Positions 1 through 16,106 are shown, numbered from the stretch's first letter. The stretch is 64,000 nt of DNA from Scylla paramamosain (GCF_035594125.1 NC_087173.1:9501486-9565485); one strand, 5' to 3'. Program-made: numbers and translations. The notes: generated by a model not told the origin, from the sequence alone.

Positions 1-237
1 CATTATTAATTTCCAGATTTTGGTCGGAATTACTGGAAATGGTGAGATCTAGGATGGGGACAGCTGTATATGCATCTACTTATCGTTTGAAACTGTAGTT
101 CTAGCATATGTCATATATGTCTTGAATATCTTGAAAGGAAAATAATACCTTGTGATATTTTTTGTAAATATGTACTATTTTTTTATTATACTTTTCAGAA
201 ACAATAATGTGAAGGAAGGCACAACAGCACCACCACC

Positions 238-3200
238 ATGACAATCCAGGACTTTGTAACCTCCCTGACAGACAACCCATACTTCAGCGCCGGGTTTGGC
301 CTGTTCGGGGTGGGTGCGGGGGCAGCAGTGATGAGGAAAGGGTACATGGTGGGTATAGGTGTTCACTGTTTGTACATACTAGGACCACTTTGCTCTTGTC
401 CCTCTCAGCAAACACACTTGATGGCTGCCCCAAAAATAAGCCAAATCATTGGTTACTGTCAAATGTTACTTGTGGACTTCACACCTCAGAGCAGCCATAT
501 AGAAAGTGAGATTTTCAAAAAATTTTAATTGCAGTCTTAATATTGTTTTATGCTAATAATTTCCTTTATTTATATGCATTCAGACATTGTGTGCTTGTGC
601 ATAATGCTTTAAATTGTGTATGGTTTTATTACATATACTTTTCAGGTCATCTAGATATTTCCTATTAGATGCACAGTATAGCTGTGAAAGGCTTTTTTGT
701 CACCATTTTCAGTAATTATATAGGTATGGTATACATCTGTAAGGCTCATGTCCAATGTTACTGTAAAGTGTTTGGTGTATAAGTCCTTTTTCCCTGCTGG
801 CAGATGGGTATGATTCTGTTCCGCCGGCACTACATGACAACACTGGAGGTGCCATGCCGAGACAAGTCCTACCAGTGGCTGCTGCAGTGGATTACCCACA
901 AGGGGGCCAAGAAGACACAGCACCTCAGTGTGGAGACAAAATTCCAGCAAATAGAGACTGGCAAGATCACGACACGCCATGACTTTATTCCCAGCGTGGG
1001 TGAACATTTCTTCTGGTGAGTGTATGGATGCATAGGTCTTGTAGTTATGTGTTATTTACCACAGAATCATTTGATGTTTGTTTTCATGGCCATTTTGATT
1101 CCCCTCTTTTCTCTTTGAGCTTTGTCTGAAAGTGACTGTAAACCAAGGACACCCTCTTGTTTTCCTTTTGCTGTACATACTGATGAAGATCTGGTGCTGC
1201 TGTTTGTGTTAAGGACTTAGGATAAACTAAATATGACATCTGGTATACTGCACTGCAGTGAATTATAAAAGCTTCAAGGTATATATCTTAGATATTATCT
1301 TAAAAGAACACTTAATTTAGTTTAGATGGAAGCTTTGAGGCTAATGGGTATGATGGTGGGGCAGGTACGGGGGCACCTGGCTGAAGGTAGAGCGCACTCG
1401 TGAGCAGCACACGCTGGACCTGCAGCATGGCACACCTTGGGAGACTGTCACATTCACTGCCTTTGGCAAGCAGAAGCAACTCTTCCATCGCATAATCTGT
1501 GAAGGTGTGTACTTGTGCAGTGTTCCAATAAATGTATATATTGCCCACAGGTTTCAGCACCTGACAAACACTTTTATTATTATATGTTCAGATAAAGAAC
1601 ATAATTGGTGAAGTAGTTATGTGAGGATTTCAATATTGTGTATAAACAAAGATGTCAAGTAATATCCTCATGGCCATTAGTAGAGTTCCATCTGCTTTGA
1701 CTTAAAATATATTTCGGAGGCATTACTCAAGTTTTACTGAGACAGGGACAAGGTGTGAAGTGGTATGCTGATTTATCCTGGAAATATTGCAGAATTGATG
1801 GAGTATGATAACCGAAGACTGTAGGTGGGGTACAAGTTGTTTGAGTTAGTTGTAAAATGGGTGTATTGTACTCAGGACTCAGCTCATTTCATTTATGATT
1901 ATTGTATTGTCTTTTCTTTGTCTTCCATGAACTGGCTCTTGAGTGGTATCAGTGATGGTGATGACAGTTAACATTATTTAATTATGTAATATACAGAATT
2001 CAACTAGGCTGTAATTTTGTTTTTCTCCATTAAAATCAATGTGTAAGTGGCTGAAAGTCATATTTGATTACATCAGACCTAACCCCTCAATGCACAGTGG
2101 ACTTTTGAGTTTCTTTTGCCAAGAGTAAATATACACATACACATTAGAGTAAGGCAAAGGAAAAATCATCCTGCACTGAGACATAACAATCTTTTCAGGT
2201 ATAAGGGAACATGGATACGAATAGAACGGACAAGATCACAGCAAACTTTAGACCTCCATATGGGTGTTCCCTTCGAAAATGTCAAACTCACTTCCTTTGG
2301 CAAGAATAAGGATCTTTTCCTTGATATTTTAGCTGAGGGTTAGTGTTGCATTGCCTCTGGTTTCCAAGGTGCAGCTGTACCTTGAAATTCACCCTGAAAT
2401 TCACGATGCAACTAGTGAAAAGTTGCATTAGTAGTATTATATATTTATATATATATTCATGCACTCTGTGGACCTTTGCTTCACTCTTTGTTAGCCTTGA
2501 CTGGTGCCCCTCTTACATAACAGAAAAATTCTATGCACATTTCTACAAGTTTTCAATAATGTGTATGAATTCTTCCATTGCAGCCCGTGACTTGGCAGTG
2601 AAACAGAATGAAGGAAAGACCATCATGTACACAGCATATGGCTCTGAATGGCGGCAGTTTGGCAATCCTCGTAAGCCCAGGCCACTCAACTCCGTAGTTC
2701 TGGATGAAGGAATTGCAGAGCGGATACTTACAGATGTGCAAGATTTCATGAATAATCCTGAGTGGTATTCCAACAGAGGTAAGAGAGGGGGAAAATATAT
2801 TCAGTCATTGTTTATAGATTTTTATTCATGGCATATTATCAGTCCTTGTTTATTGTTAGCAAGTGAAAAAAAAACCTTGCCAAGAGTTTGAATTGAATAT
2901 CAAGAGTATTTGGAAATTTGATGACAGGATGAAGTTCCTTGAAATATTAAGTGTCTGACATGCCACTTGTTAGAAGAGAGGTGCCATATGACAAGTACAT
3001 ATGTTCTCATGGTATCTCATGTGTAGTGTCAGTGTTATTATTTGCATTGCATAATTGGTGTTGCTGCCCAATCTGAAACATTAGCCCATTAGTTCAGACC
3101 TTCCAAACCAGCCATATCCAATTATGCCAACCTTCCCTCAACACTCAACTGAATCTGTACAGTGGACATCAGACTCCTATGCACATACACTTTTAAGAGC

Positions 3201-3392
3201 TTGATATTTTTTGGATATGGTAATAAATTCTACATGTGTATTTTTCAATTTCCACTTCATTATGTAACTCATTTTCTTGCCTCAACTTTCCATGACTTGA
3301 ACTCTATCGAGAGAGAGGTTTCAAGACATTTATCCTCCAATTTTTTATGATCCTTTTGACCTAACTTTAGGCACTGGCACTCTCAGTTGGCC

Positions 3393-3458
<66 letters not shown>

Positions 3459-5184
3459 ATTATTATTATTATTATTATTATTATTACGGTTTTTTTTTTA
3501 GCTATTTTTGTTGCCTGTGCCCATAAAGAAAAAGAAAAAAACTCAGTCTGCAGATCCACACTGTGAGCTGCTTTGTCTTCCAGGAATTCCATATCGGCGA
3601 GGGTACTTGCTGCATGGCCCACCTGGGTGTGGCAAGAGCTCCTTCATCACAGCACTGGCAGGGGAGCTGCAGCTGGGCATCTGTGTCCTTAATCTTAGTG
3701 AAAGAGGACTTACTGATGACAGACTCAATCACTTACTGGCACTTGCTCCTGAGGTAAGGAACCATCTTTAGCACAGTGGTGAAGACAATTACAGTGGTGA
3801 AATAGGAAGTACTTGACTTCCTGTGCCTTAAAAAAATATACTGTGATGTGGAGGTGGTAATAAGATGACATTATGACTGACTTACTGGATACTAAATGTA
3901 CTGTGAGGAAGATTTGTAAGTTTTCTTGTATAAGCAACATGTCTTATCATATCAGATTTGTCAGACGGGACAGTGCATGGCGAATGTGTCCCTGCCTTGG
4001 TCCCTGTATCTGTGGCTGTAAGGTTGTTATGTAGTTTACCACAGTGTTTAGTTAATCCATCAGCACAATATAGTCCTATCTTTCCATTGGTTCTAAGATG
4101 CAAGTAAATAGATTTGCAAGGATGTGCATATATTGACTGTTCTTGGAGGCCTAATTGAACAGAAGTTTATATTTCACCCAACAGAACACTATAATCCTGT
4201 TGGAAGATGTTGATTCAGCTTTCACAAATAGAGAGGAAACTGCAGAAGGTATGTGTACATGGGAACAGTTGCTCTTGAATTGTTGGTTATCACTTGTTTA
4301 TGTCCTCATATTTTACAGTATTTTTGAGTGTTTGTTCATTTTTACTAAGACATCATCTTTCACTGCATTACATTTTTTTTTTTTTTTTTTTTCATTTTTC
4401 ATTTCAACAGTGAAGGCAGCATATTCTGGGCTGAACAGACTGACCTTCAGTGGACTGTTGAACTGTCTTGATGGTGTTGCATCTTCAGAAGCAAGGATAG
4501 TGTTCATGACAACCAATTATCCTGAAAGGTATGGTTTTAAATATAAGTTAAGGTAAAAGTTGTACTTTTGAGAAAACTCTAATCTAGTATAAGCCTAAAT
4601 GATGAAAATACAAAATGGTCAGTTTTTTCTTTTTACCTAAAGATTTACATTTTTCTATTCTGTCAAAATAGCTCATTAACTTTGTTTTTTTGCTTTTTCA
4701 TGCATTTCTTATACCAGGCTAGAGTTTTCCCACTAGTACATACATTAAATTTTAATATAGGCTTTGTTACCAGCTTTATGAGAAAAATACTTAATAGAAT
4801 TGAACTTGTGTTACGCAGACTTGATGCAGCCTTGATCCGGCCTGGTCGTGTGGATCGGAAGGAGTACATTGGGTATTGCACGCCACATCAGCTGGTGACA
4901 ATGTATCGGAGGTTCTACCCTGAAGTGCCTGTTGACACTGCATTCTCCTTCTCGGAGGTCAGTATATTCTCTTTACTTTTGCATCTCATTGTTGTCTGCC
5001 TGATTCCACAGCCACTCATATTAAAGAACACACCCCTTAATGAACACTTTCTTGACAGGTAATACAAAACCTAAAGGTGCCTGTAAGTGCTGCTACTGTA
5101 CAAGGCCACTTCATGCAGCACAAAGAGGACCCCATGGGAGCACTTCATAATGCTTCAAGTTTAAAGCCTGGAGATTTAATTTAA
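238..5184 (+). CDS. BCS1L: BCS1L, mitochondrial AAA chaperone for complex III assembly
   Basis: Inner-membrane AAA ATPase; the family inserts the folded Rieske Fe-S protein into respiratory complex III. Exons rebuilt from GT/AG sites and phase: 238-348, 804-1015, 1365-1504 (3a) or 2199-2338 (3b), 2584-2778, 3584-3753, 4185-4248, 4411-4528, 4819-4957, 5059-5184. With either exon 3 the CDS closes at 1275 nt, 424 aa, close to the usual ~420 aa. The N-terminus [17 protein letters not shown] gives the single membrane segment (about residues 15-32) that precedes the internal import signal. Walker A GPPGCGKS is at 231-238, Walker B IILLEDVD at 279-286, sensor-1 FMTTN ends at 333, and RPGRVD with the arginine finger is at 344-349. 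An acceptor at 197-198 shows that the 5' UTR begins at 199 and an upstream exon lies outside the window. All ATPase residues are intact. Identity is certain to me; isoform use is inferred. Confidence 0.97.
1365..1504 (+). CDS. BCS1L: BCS1L exon 3a (first of two alternative copies)
   Basis: 140 nt between acceptor ggggcag and donor GTGTGT. It completes the tryptophan codon split from exon 2 and ends one base into the next codon. It encodes [14 protein letters not shown] through [14 protein letters not shown], part of the BCS1-specific middle domain. It is more GC-rich than 3b. The acceptor lacks a good polypyrimidine tract (the upstream bases are G-rich), so this exon may need help to be recognised. 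Confidence 0.93.
2199..2338 (+). CDS. BCS1L: BCS1L exon 3b (second alternative copy)
   Basis: Exactly 140 nt, same phases as 3a, between acceptor cttttcag and donor GTTAGT. It encodes [14 protein letters not shown] through [14 protein letters not shown]. By eye 26 of 46 complete residues match 3a; the W, ERTR, TLDL, G.P.E.V and FGK.K..LF positions are shared. There are no stops or frameshifts, so it has been kept under coding constraint rather than decaying. It is more AT-rich than 3a. Confidence 0.9.
2471..2530 (+). mobile_element. Short LINE tail fragment, copy F, in BCS1L intron 3
   Basis: Matches the last ~45 bases of the same LINE tail: CTTTGTTAGCC, TGACTGGTGCCCCTCTTACA and a short A-rich end. 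The upstream part is missing or too diverged to see. Confidence 0.45.
3270..3541 (+). mobile_element. LINE 3' end, copy A, in BCS1L intron 4
   Basis: Starts inside the reverse-transcriptase C-terminus: one frame reads [22 protein letters not shown] then stop, the same end as the long copy in NHLRC2. The shared tail follows: TTTCAAGACATTTATCCTCC, a GGCACTGGCACTCTCA block, then GGCCTTT, a (TTA)n expansion at 3391-3486, and TTTTTGTTGCC with an A-rich end. It stops about 42 nt before the exon 5 acceptor. Confidence 0.75.
3391..3486 (+). repeat. (TTA)n microsatellite inside LINE copy A
   Basis: About 30 near-perfect ATT/TTA units with a single interruption, sitting in the T-rich segment of the LINE tail. 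Confidence 0.95.
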
Positions 5185-5925
5185 AAACTGTATAGTAAAT
5201 TAAAATCAATGTGAAATATACTGTAAATATGTATAGTGTTTGGAGTTATCCTGATATTATACATTTCTCTGTAGATGGGTAGATCATACTTATTTGTGAT
5301 ACTATAAACACATCCCTATTTCACAAGAGACGATTAATATTTAGAGACATATGTAATGCACTAGAATGGGTAAAGGTATTCATGGAGTATCAGATATTTT
5401 GGTACCCAATATGGCAATAATTATGTAGTAGAGGCAAAAACAAACAAGTACCGGGTGATAGTTGCTGGTGGTTGTGGAGGGAGGAATTTACGTTCTACTT
5501 GGCTGCAGCAAGAGCCAACATCCTGGTGTCATACAGAGGTACACTGCAAGCTTCATTGGCTCATACTGCAGCACTCCTATGTTCTGATATAAACCTTACT
5601 CCTGACTAATGTTGCATGCATTACACCCCAACCATCCCACAGAGTAACCCGTGACTAATATTTGCAGAGATGACAACAGGTGCTGCAGCTTCCCCACATC
5701 CCTTGGGACATTCTTGAAGAACATTGAAACAAATGACATCTTAAATATTTTTTTATATACTGTAGCAACATTCATTATTGTACATAAATAGATACCAATC
5801 TAGAAATATATGGGTATAGAGGTAAAAAGATAGATGCACACATATGAACATATAGGCAAACATACCATCTTTTCTCTCAAATACATTCAGGCTACTTTCT
5901 GATACCAACTCCTTATAAAAGAGGA
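5185..5925. other. 3' flanks of BCS1L and FUT10
   Basis: The 741 bp between two converging stop codons. An ATTAAA at 5199-5204 could be the BCS1L poly(A) signal. I find no exact AATAAA for FUT10 on the minus strand. No other gene or repeat seen. Confidence 0.6.
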
Positions 5926-7539
5926 TCAGAATTCATCATGTTTGGGGGGAAATCTACGAAAGAATCCCTTGGTCCTCAAACCTTTAAATACTCTGGTGTA
6001 AAATTCATCTTCAGAAAAGGGCTTGTTATACTTTAAGAGATTACTCAAAACCTCAGCTTCAGTTTTAGACTTTTCATATTCCTCTAACCAATAACTTTTT
6101 TCGTTTATGTTGTCCGTCAACACTGTCTTTGGTTCTGGACAGCCATAGTGTCTTGTGTCAGCAATTTTTGTCTCATAGCTTGTCCTGCTAGTCAAGTGTG
6201 GGTGGCTGCGATATATCTCATCACAGACAAAACACTCATAATGATCTATAAAACTGCCCCTCTCCAAATCATCAAGACCCCATTGGCGTTCATTCATTGC
6301 AGCAATCAGTTTCAAATTTGTTATTTCCCCCCGAGTCTTGTGTGTCAGGTGAGCTTCATACAAAGAGTCATCTCTCAGTAAAAGGTGGAGATAATCTGCC
6401 AAGTCCTTAGGGGAAGCAAAGTCTGATATTTTAATGACTGATCTCTCATTTGGAGCCCAGTCTGTTATACTTTGTGATCCCCAGTACACTGGAACAGATC
6501 CTACCATTAATGGGCGCCAAAACTTTTCAGTAATATAATCATCACATCCATAGTTTTCCATTGACAGTGTAAATTTGTACCTAGCCAGAATGCGCCAAAA
6601 ATCTGGATGATTAAAATGTGAAGCATCCGCAATGTGAGGTGGCAGTGTTTTTGAGTTAAGACAGTCCCCCAAGGAGTCTACCTTGATGTACCTAGAGAGT
6701 TCCATCATATATTTATCACGTTCTGATGGAGTGTCACAGTCTGAGTGAATATAAACAAGTGGAGCAATTTTTCCAAAAGATTTTTCAATTTTGTCATCTA
6801 CAGGTCCTTTGTTTTTTGTGCTAGCTGAGCCTTTTGGGAATTGAGCATTATTACCATTTACTGATTCCTTCTTTTCTGCAGTGAATACTCTTTCTTTTGA
6901 ATTAACATTTTGTAATTCGTCACTTTTTTCTGAACCCAAATAACTCTCCAGAAACTCATTTTTCTTCTTAGTAGGTACAAACTCTTCCTTGGAGGTGAGA
7001 GAGTCAAGGGAAGGAAGAAACTGGAGACTAAGAGGGAAGTCACTCTCCCATTTAAAGGTTCCAGTAATATTAAACAACCCTACAACAGGAGGATGATTCA
7101 ATATTGGCCTGTTTTTAGGAGACTCCTCGTGTAAGAGTCCCCACCAAATGTCCTTCTTTCGGGGCAGTGGAAGGTCAGTGGGATCAAAATCAGTGCCATA
7201 AAAGAGGAGCACTTTAACATTGGGCTGGTGGATCAAACTGCGGTCCTGAGTGAGGCAGCAGTTCCCCAGGGTGCAGTAGCGGGACAGGCCAAGAACACCA
7301 GTGAAGGGAGTCCACCACAGAATGACTGGCAACTGCTTGTCCTCACGGCAGTCTTCAACATCTTCCTCTACAAAGTCTTCATATTCGTCCAAATTTGTTT
7401 GAATCTTGTAGTATTCTTCCAAGTGCTCTTCATGCTGTTGTTGTCTTCCTTCAGAGGTTTTCATTAAAGAGACATGTATTACAGTACAAATCATGCAAAC
7501 AGCAAGATAATTTTGTTTCATTTTACAGAATATACTCAA
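5926..7539 (-). CDS. FUT10: FUT10-type GT10 fucosyltransferase
   Basis: Single open frame of 537 aa. GT10 enzymes transfer fucose from GDP-fucose; FUT10 and FUT11 have lately been reassigned as protein O-fucosyltransferases acting in the ER, as I recall. Residues 8-26 form a hydrophobic signal anchor, followed by an acidic stem (about 35-70). The N-terminal Rossmann part starts at PVILWWTPFTG (71). The GT10 signature with MENYGCDDYITEKFWRP lies near 327-343, then VPVYWGSQSITDW. CFVCD near 436-440 and CPEP further on are typical of the FUT10/11 branch; FUT10 fits better than FUT11 (DDYITEKFWRP, SITDW, GEITN). Residues about 185-255 are a Lys/Glu/Asn-rich insert between the two lobes. The protein ends in HDEF, resembling KDEL-like retrieval signals. 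Met7 is an alternative start. No intron interrupts the frame; a 5' UTR exon may lie upstream. Confidence 0.92.
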   Translation of the reverse strand: MSIFCKMKQNYLAVCMICTVIHVSLMKTSEGRQQQHEEHLEEYYKIQTNLDEYEDFVEEDVEDCREDKQLPVILWWTPFTGVLGLSRYCTLGNCCLTQDRSLIHQPNVKVLLFYGTDFDPTDLPLPRKKDIWWGLLHEESPKNRPILNHPPVVGLFNITGTFKWESDFPLSLQFLPSLDSLTSKEEFVPTKKKNEFLESYLGSEKSDELQNVNSKERVFTAEKKESVNGNNAQFPKGSASTKNKGPVDDKIEKSFGKIAPLVYIHSDCDTPSERDKYMMELSRYIKVDSLGDCLNSKTLPPHIADASHFNHPDFWRILARYKFTLSMENYGCDDYITEKFWRPLMVGSVPVYWGSQSITDWAPNERSVIKISDFASPKDLADYLHLLLRDDSLYEAHLTHKTRGEITNLKLIAAMNERQWGLDDLERGSFIDHYECFVCDEIYRSHPHLTSRTSYETKIADTRHYGCPEPKTVLTDNINEKSYWLEEYEKSKTEAEVLSNLLKYNKPFSEDEFYTRVFKGLRTKGFFRRFPPKHDEF

Positions 7540-8277
7540 TATACTCTATGGTAAGTCTACTCTTTGAATGATGTATGCAATTTTTATATTTCTAACTTTG
7601 ATCTTTCAGCACTTATGTTAAGCACATGTACACATCAAGCTAAGATAGAATAGTATTAAGCAATTTCAAGAGTATAGAGTAAAGTTCTAAGCCTCTGGAA
7701 GGTTAGATAGTTTTCATTGAGTAATTAAAAACTGAGAAAGAAAATGTTTTTGCAGATCTGATAATAACTAATCCAAGAGTTTCACAAACAGCTGTTCCCT
7801 TATGATGAATGTTGCCATAATGGTTCTGAGCATCATTAAGCGTTGGGTTTTATTTGGTCCCTCATGCAGTTGATTTGCAGGCTGAAGTGCTTTCTGGCAG
7901 GATTACAGCCCACAGGTCTCCGTCAGGACTTGTTAGTCAAGGAGAGGAGGCTGTAGTGCTGAAGGTAGCCACTGGCATAGCTCTTCACACCAAACACAAG
8001 TTCTGTCATGGCCACACTTTGTTTCTAGTCATTCATAAAACTGGACAAATATTTCTCATTCTTGGTGTTATGAAAAAACAGACCACCTTCACTTGATTAG
8101 TGTCATTATAAACTGTGGTGGGATGAAGTGCTGGTGGGAATGCAGTGTTTGTCAGGCTCAAAAGAATCAAACTTCACAAAGAATAATCAGTGTCACCATG
8201 TGTGCATTCCTGGTGTGTGTTGGTGCTTCACCCAACAAGTGATCTCTGCAAAGAACACAGGAAAATATGCATTACTA

Positions 8278-8350
8278 CAGGGGCTTTCAACCTTTTGCAA
8301 GCTGGGCCTCCCCCAAAGCTGATTCAATGCAGTTGGGGCTCCCCTCCTCC
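8278..8350 (+). mobile_element. Possible hAT-type element end (solo)
   Basis: CAGGGGCTTTCAACCTTTTG followed by a C-rich block resembles hAT terminal inverted repeats of the form CAGGGGTTCTCAACCTTTTT. I found no matching opposite end or 8 bp duplication, so this is tentative. Confidence 0.3.
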
Positions 8351-9075
8351 CTGTGCCACCCATCCACTATATAAAATGAGTGAATTAATAAAAAAAAAAA
8401 ATCTTTAAAAATACTCCATTTGACATGCTAGTACATGGACACCAACTGTGACAATACTGAGCACACCTCTTGATAAAGCTGAGGGCACCAAGCAGTCTGC
8501 TTCTGATGAGGAATTCAACGTTTGATTTCAGTGGGCTGAATGCACATAAGGCTTCAATGAAATGTATTAATGCATAATACTGGCATACAGGTACTTTACA
8601 CATTCCAATTTACATATGTCCATTTTCCTCTTGTAGTATTTTGCTCATCTGTTACTACAACAAACACACACTGCTGCTGCATCATAGAGCATACAAAGGT
8701 TAACGGAATATTTGACCCCAACTACAAAGCTGATTAGATTAAACTGGTAACATTCTGATGGATGCGGCCTCTTTGGCAAGGTCAGGTTGTTACAATAGCA
8801 AATAAAGGAGACACAGACAGCAAAGAATCATATGGTTCCATCTTGATTGTTATTGTTACAGCAGCATAATAAATGACACACATAGCAAAGGACCACACGC
8901 TTCCATCTGGATTATACGAGATGGAGGAGGAGGAGGCATGCTGTCAGATACAAGGAAGAAATGAGGAAGCACTGGTTCACAATGCGCAGCTGGAGTCACA
9001 CGTTCAATAGTCTCTTCCTGAGGACGTGTGTAAGCATATGCTACAGTGGGCAGAGGATAAAGCTGAGACTTCACA

Positions 9076-9285
9076 CATTAAACACCGTACATTCACCTTC
9101 CTCCATTGCGTCCCTCCACCTCCCAACACACTAAGCACCATACATTCCCATTCCTCCCTTGTTCCCTCCCACCTTCCAACACATTAACCATACATTCCTC
9201 TTCCTTCCTTGTTCCTTCCCATCTTTCAACACAATGAACACCATACATTTCCCTTCCTGTGTCGCTCCTTCCCACCTGCCCAGAA
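9076..9285 (+). repeat. Minisatellite, ~52 bp unit, 4 copies
   Basis: The block CACCATACATTC recurs near 9085, 9137, 9187 and 9239, each followed by CTTCCTCC..TTG and CTTTCAACACA-like text. Confidence 0.75.
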
Positions 9286-9356
9286 TAATGCCAGCCAGTG
9301 TCAGTCAAGGAAGGTAGGTATATATGTACCTAAAATCCTTGGTGTCAGCCTCGGCA

Positions 9357-9475
9357 GCGTGTGGGAGTGTCAGGTAGCGTGTGGGAGACTAGGAAACTGC
9401 GTGTGGGAGACTGGAAAGTGCGAAACAACGAGTGGGAGTGTCAGGCAGAGTGCAGGAGTGTCAGGCAGTGTCTGG
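9357..9475 (+). repeat. Minisatellite, ~20 bp GTGTGGGAG unit
   Basis: Five or six diverged copies of GCGTGTGGGAGTGTCAGG. Confidence 0.7.
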
Positions 9476-10035
9476 TGATTGTTGGCAGCGGTGCGCCACT
9501 CTGGCATACTCAGGTGGTAGATTTACTCTCGCGTCTTGTGGAGCAAATTAAACAAAATGAAACTTCATATTTTTCGTAGCTCAACAAAATATGATTTATG
9601 ATTCCTTATTAAATTGGCTTTGTTCGCTGCATTCACTGTTTTTCCGAAAATCAAATTTGGTTGTTTTGTTTACATCGAAGTAACCAACTTGACCTGAGTA
9701 CTGATTCCTGTCTTATTAGCACGTATATTCCAATTAGCTTGTTTGATAAGATTTACAGATTTGCTTTACCCATGGTTTAATTTATTATACAAAAAGTGTT
9801 TACAAATCGCCAGACACTCATAGTCTGGCCAGTATCAGCAGACGTCCTGAGGTGGCTCGGCTTTTCCCGCCATTTGAACGTAAACAAATCGAAGGTGGGG
9901 CGGTGGATTCACTTTTGAACTAGTTTTGGAGCCACAATTACTTAAAAGAGTTCACTCCGTAGCCTCGAGGAGTGTGAGTGAGCGTTCAAGCCAGGCAGGT
10001 GAATCAGTGAGTCGCCGAGGGAACGAGGGAGCAGG

Positions 10036-14323
<4,288 letters not shown>

Positions 14324-14466
14324 GCTTCCATGTAGTCTTCATTGTTTGCCGGGTTGTTTGGAGTAAAAGTTCCATATTGCCATGTTAGCACAGATCTTTA
14401 CTTTATTTATGCTATCGTTTAATGTACGTATAAGTTTTCATCTGTTTCTCTCCCCATCTTTTTGGA

Positions 14467-14471
<5 letters not shown>

Positions 14472-14524
<53 letters not shown>
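14472..14524 (+). repeat. (GT)n microsatellite
   Basis: About 26 GT units in the presumed TUBG1 3' UTR. Confidence 0.95.
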
Positions 14525-14530
<6 letters not shown>

Positions 14531-15661
14531 CTTGTAGCATAAACAGCATATGCTCCTTTTCTTTATAATTTCATTGTAAGGAAGTAGAGCACTGTCAATC
14601 ATACACTGTAAATACATCATGTCTCTGTAGCGGATGGGGAGAGCAAGGTGACCAGTCTCCTTTTGGGTCATGATGATCACTGACTCTCTTGGTACTAGTT
14701 GCAGCAACTCCCCTCATGGCTGACCTTCAGATGCATTTCTAATAGCTTCAAAATGTGAGACATTGCACCATTAATCTATTAGTGGTAACTCTGACCATAT
14801 TAACATTGTAATGACCTTTTGCATTCTCCATGTCATGAGTGTATCCTGCCTTAACAAACAAAGCACCACCCCAGATATTTGGACAAAACAGTCACTCGCA
14901 ATTCTAGATACAGCTCACATGAGGAAGTGTCTTCATTGTTTTTAATACCCTGAGTTTTGTGATCCTCAAGTTTAGCACTATTCCTTTGGAAGAGAGCAAG
15001 CACAAAACTCAGGAGGGCACTGTTTATAGTTTATTGTAACTAAAAACCATGTGATTTTTTTATGCTGATACAGGGTCATTAATTCAATGCATTCCATAGG
15101 CTATGCTGACTAAATCAAACTGCTTTCATGAAGTGTGTTTTATTGGTTGGCTTAAAATTGAATTAAAATTTAAAAAGTATAAGATTTTGCTGAAATGAAA
15201 TAAACCTAGATATACAGATATATCAGAATGAAAAGTATACTGACATACAAGACAAAAATGAGATGTCTTGAGCACCCAATAATACATTTTGTCTGTCAAT
15301 TTCTCATTTCTGGGTGCTATGGGAACACAAAGTTTTTTCCCACAACCCAGCCATCTAAAACACCTATTTGCTGCACAACAGGGTATGGGTGGCTCAGTGA
15401 TGCAATGCCAGTAAATAATGACTGTGAATAAGTTATCCTCTCGTGTGTCAAAACTGCCAGCTGACATCAAATGGTTTGATGGTGATCATTTTGTAAGAAA
15501 ACTGTAAAAGCAAAGAAAAAATCTCTTTATACCCTACATGGATTCTGGATCTACTTTGATAAGCTTGGTGTTTTACTGTATAATTCATTTGAGTGTATTT
15601 TTCCAAGGAAGCTAAGATGCTGTTGGTTTGTTTTGGGTAATGGAGAGAATGTGGGATGCTA

Positions 15662-15662
15662 T

Positions 15663-15735
<73 letters not shown>

Positions 15736-15740
15736 CACAC
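15662..15740 (+). repeat. Compound (AC)n(AT)n(AC)n microsatellite
   Basis: AC run, ~21 AT units, then a short AC run. Confidence 0.95.
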
Positions 15741-16106
15741 CAGCCCAACAATCCCACACAGGGTGGCCGTGCTGGATGCAGAAATTAGAAACACCCTTTC
15801 TCTCTTCATTTCATTCCAAAGAACAGTGTTTTATTTGAGTGAGTATATTACAGCTTAAATGCTTGAAGGATACTGAAGCTGAATTCAAAGAACGAAATAA
15901 TTAAAAGATTGGAAAGCTGTAAATATATATTTATTAATATATAAAATATTTTAAAATATAAACAAATGGTAACATGGTTAGAAAGACTATACATAATACC
16001 TTCAAATGTTCAAGTTAATCCAGGGTGTAGTATTAGGTACACTACATACAACTAGTACAAAATCAGTCCCTGGTGCTGAGATGTGTGGAAAGAATCTTCT
16101 GAAATA

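Larger units (their letters stand above)
7540..10035. other. Intergenic region between divergent FUT10 and TUBG1
   Basis: Holds the 5' flanks of both genes. No gene recognised; open frames at 7854-8322 resemble nothing I know. Two minisatellites and one hAT-like end are listed separately. A TCAGT initiator-like site at 10004-10008, 28 bp before the TUBG1 ATG, is a possible but unproven start site. Confidence 0.5.
14324..16106. other. 3' flanks of TUBG1 and NHLRC2
   Basis: Convergent intergenic region. Candidate poly(A) signals: AATAAA at 15199-15204 (+) for TUBG1; reverse-strand AATAAA at 15930-15935 and 15830-15835 for NHLRC2, 172 and 272 nt past its stop. Two microsatellites listed separately. 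No other gene seen. Confidence 0.6.

Noticed and set aside
1365..2338. Exon 3b as a pseudo-exon
   Set aside because: It has intact splice sites, exact length and phase match and no stops, so decay is the less likely reading; kept as a finding with expression still unproven.
7854..8408. 80-, 64- and 72-codon frames upstream of FUT10
   Set aside because: No similarity that I recognise, no splice structure, and a possible hAT end overlaps.
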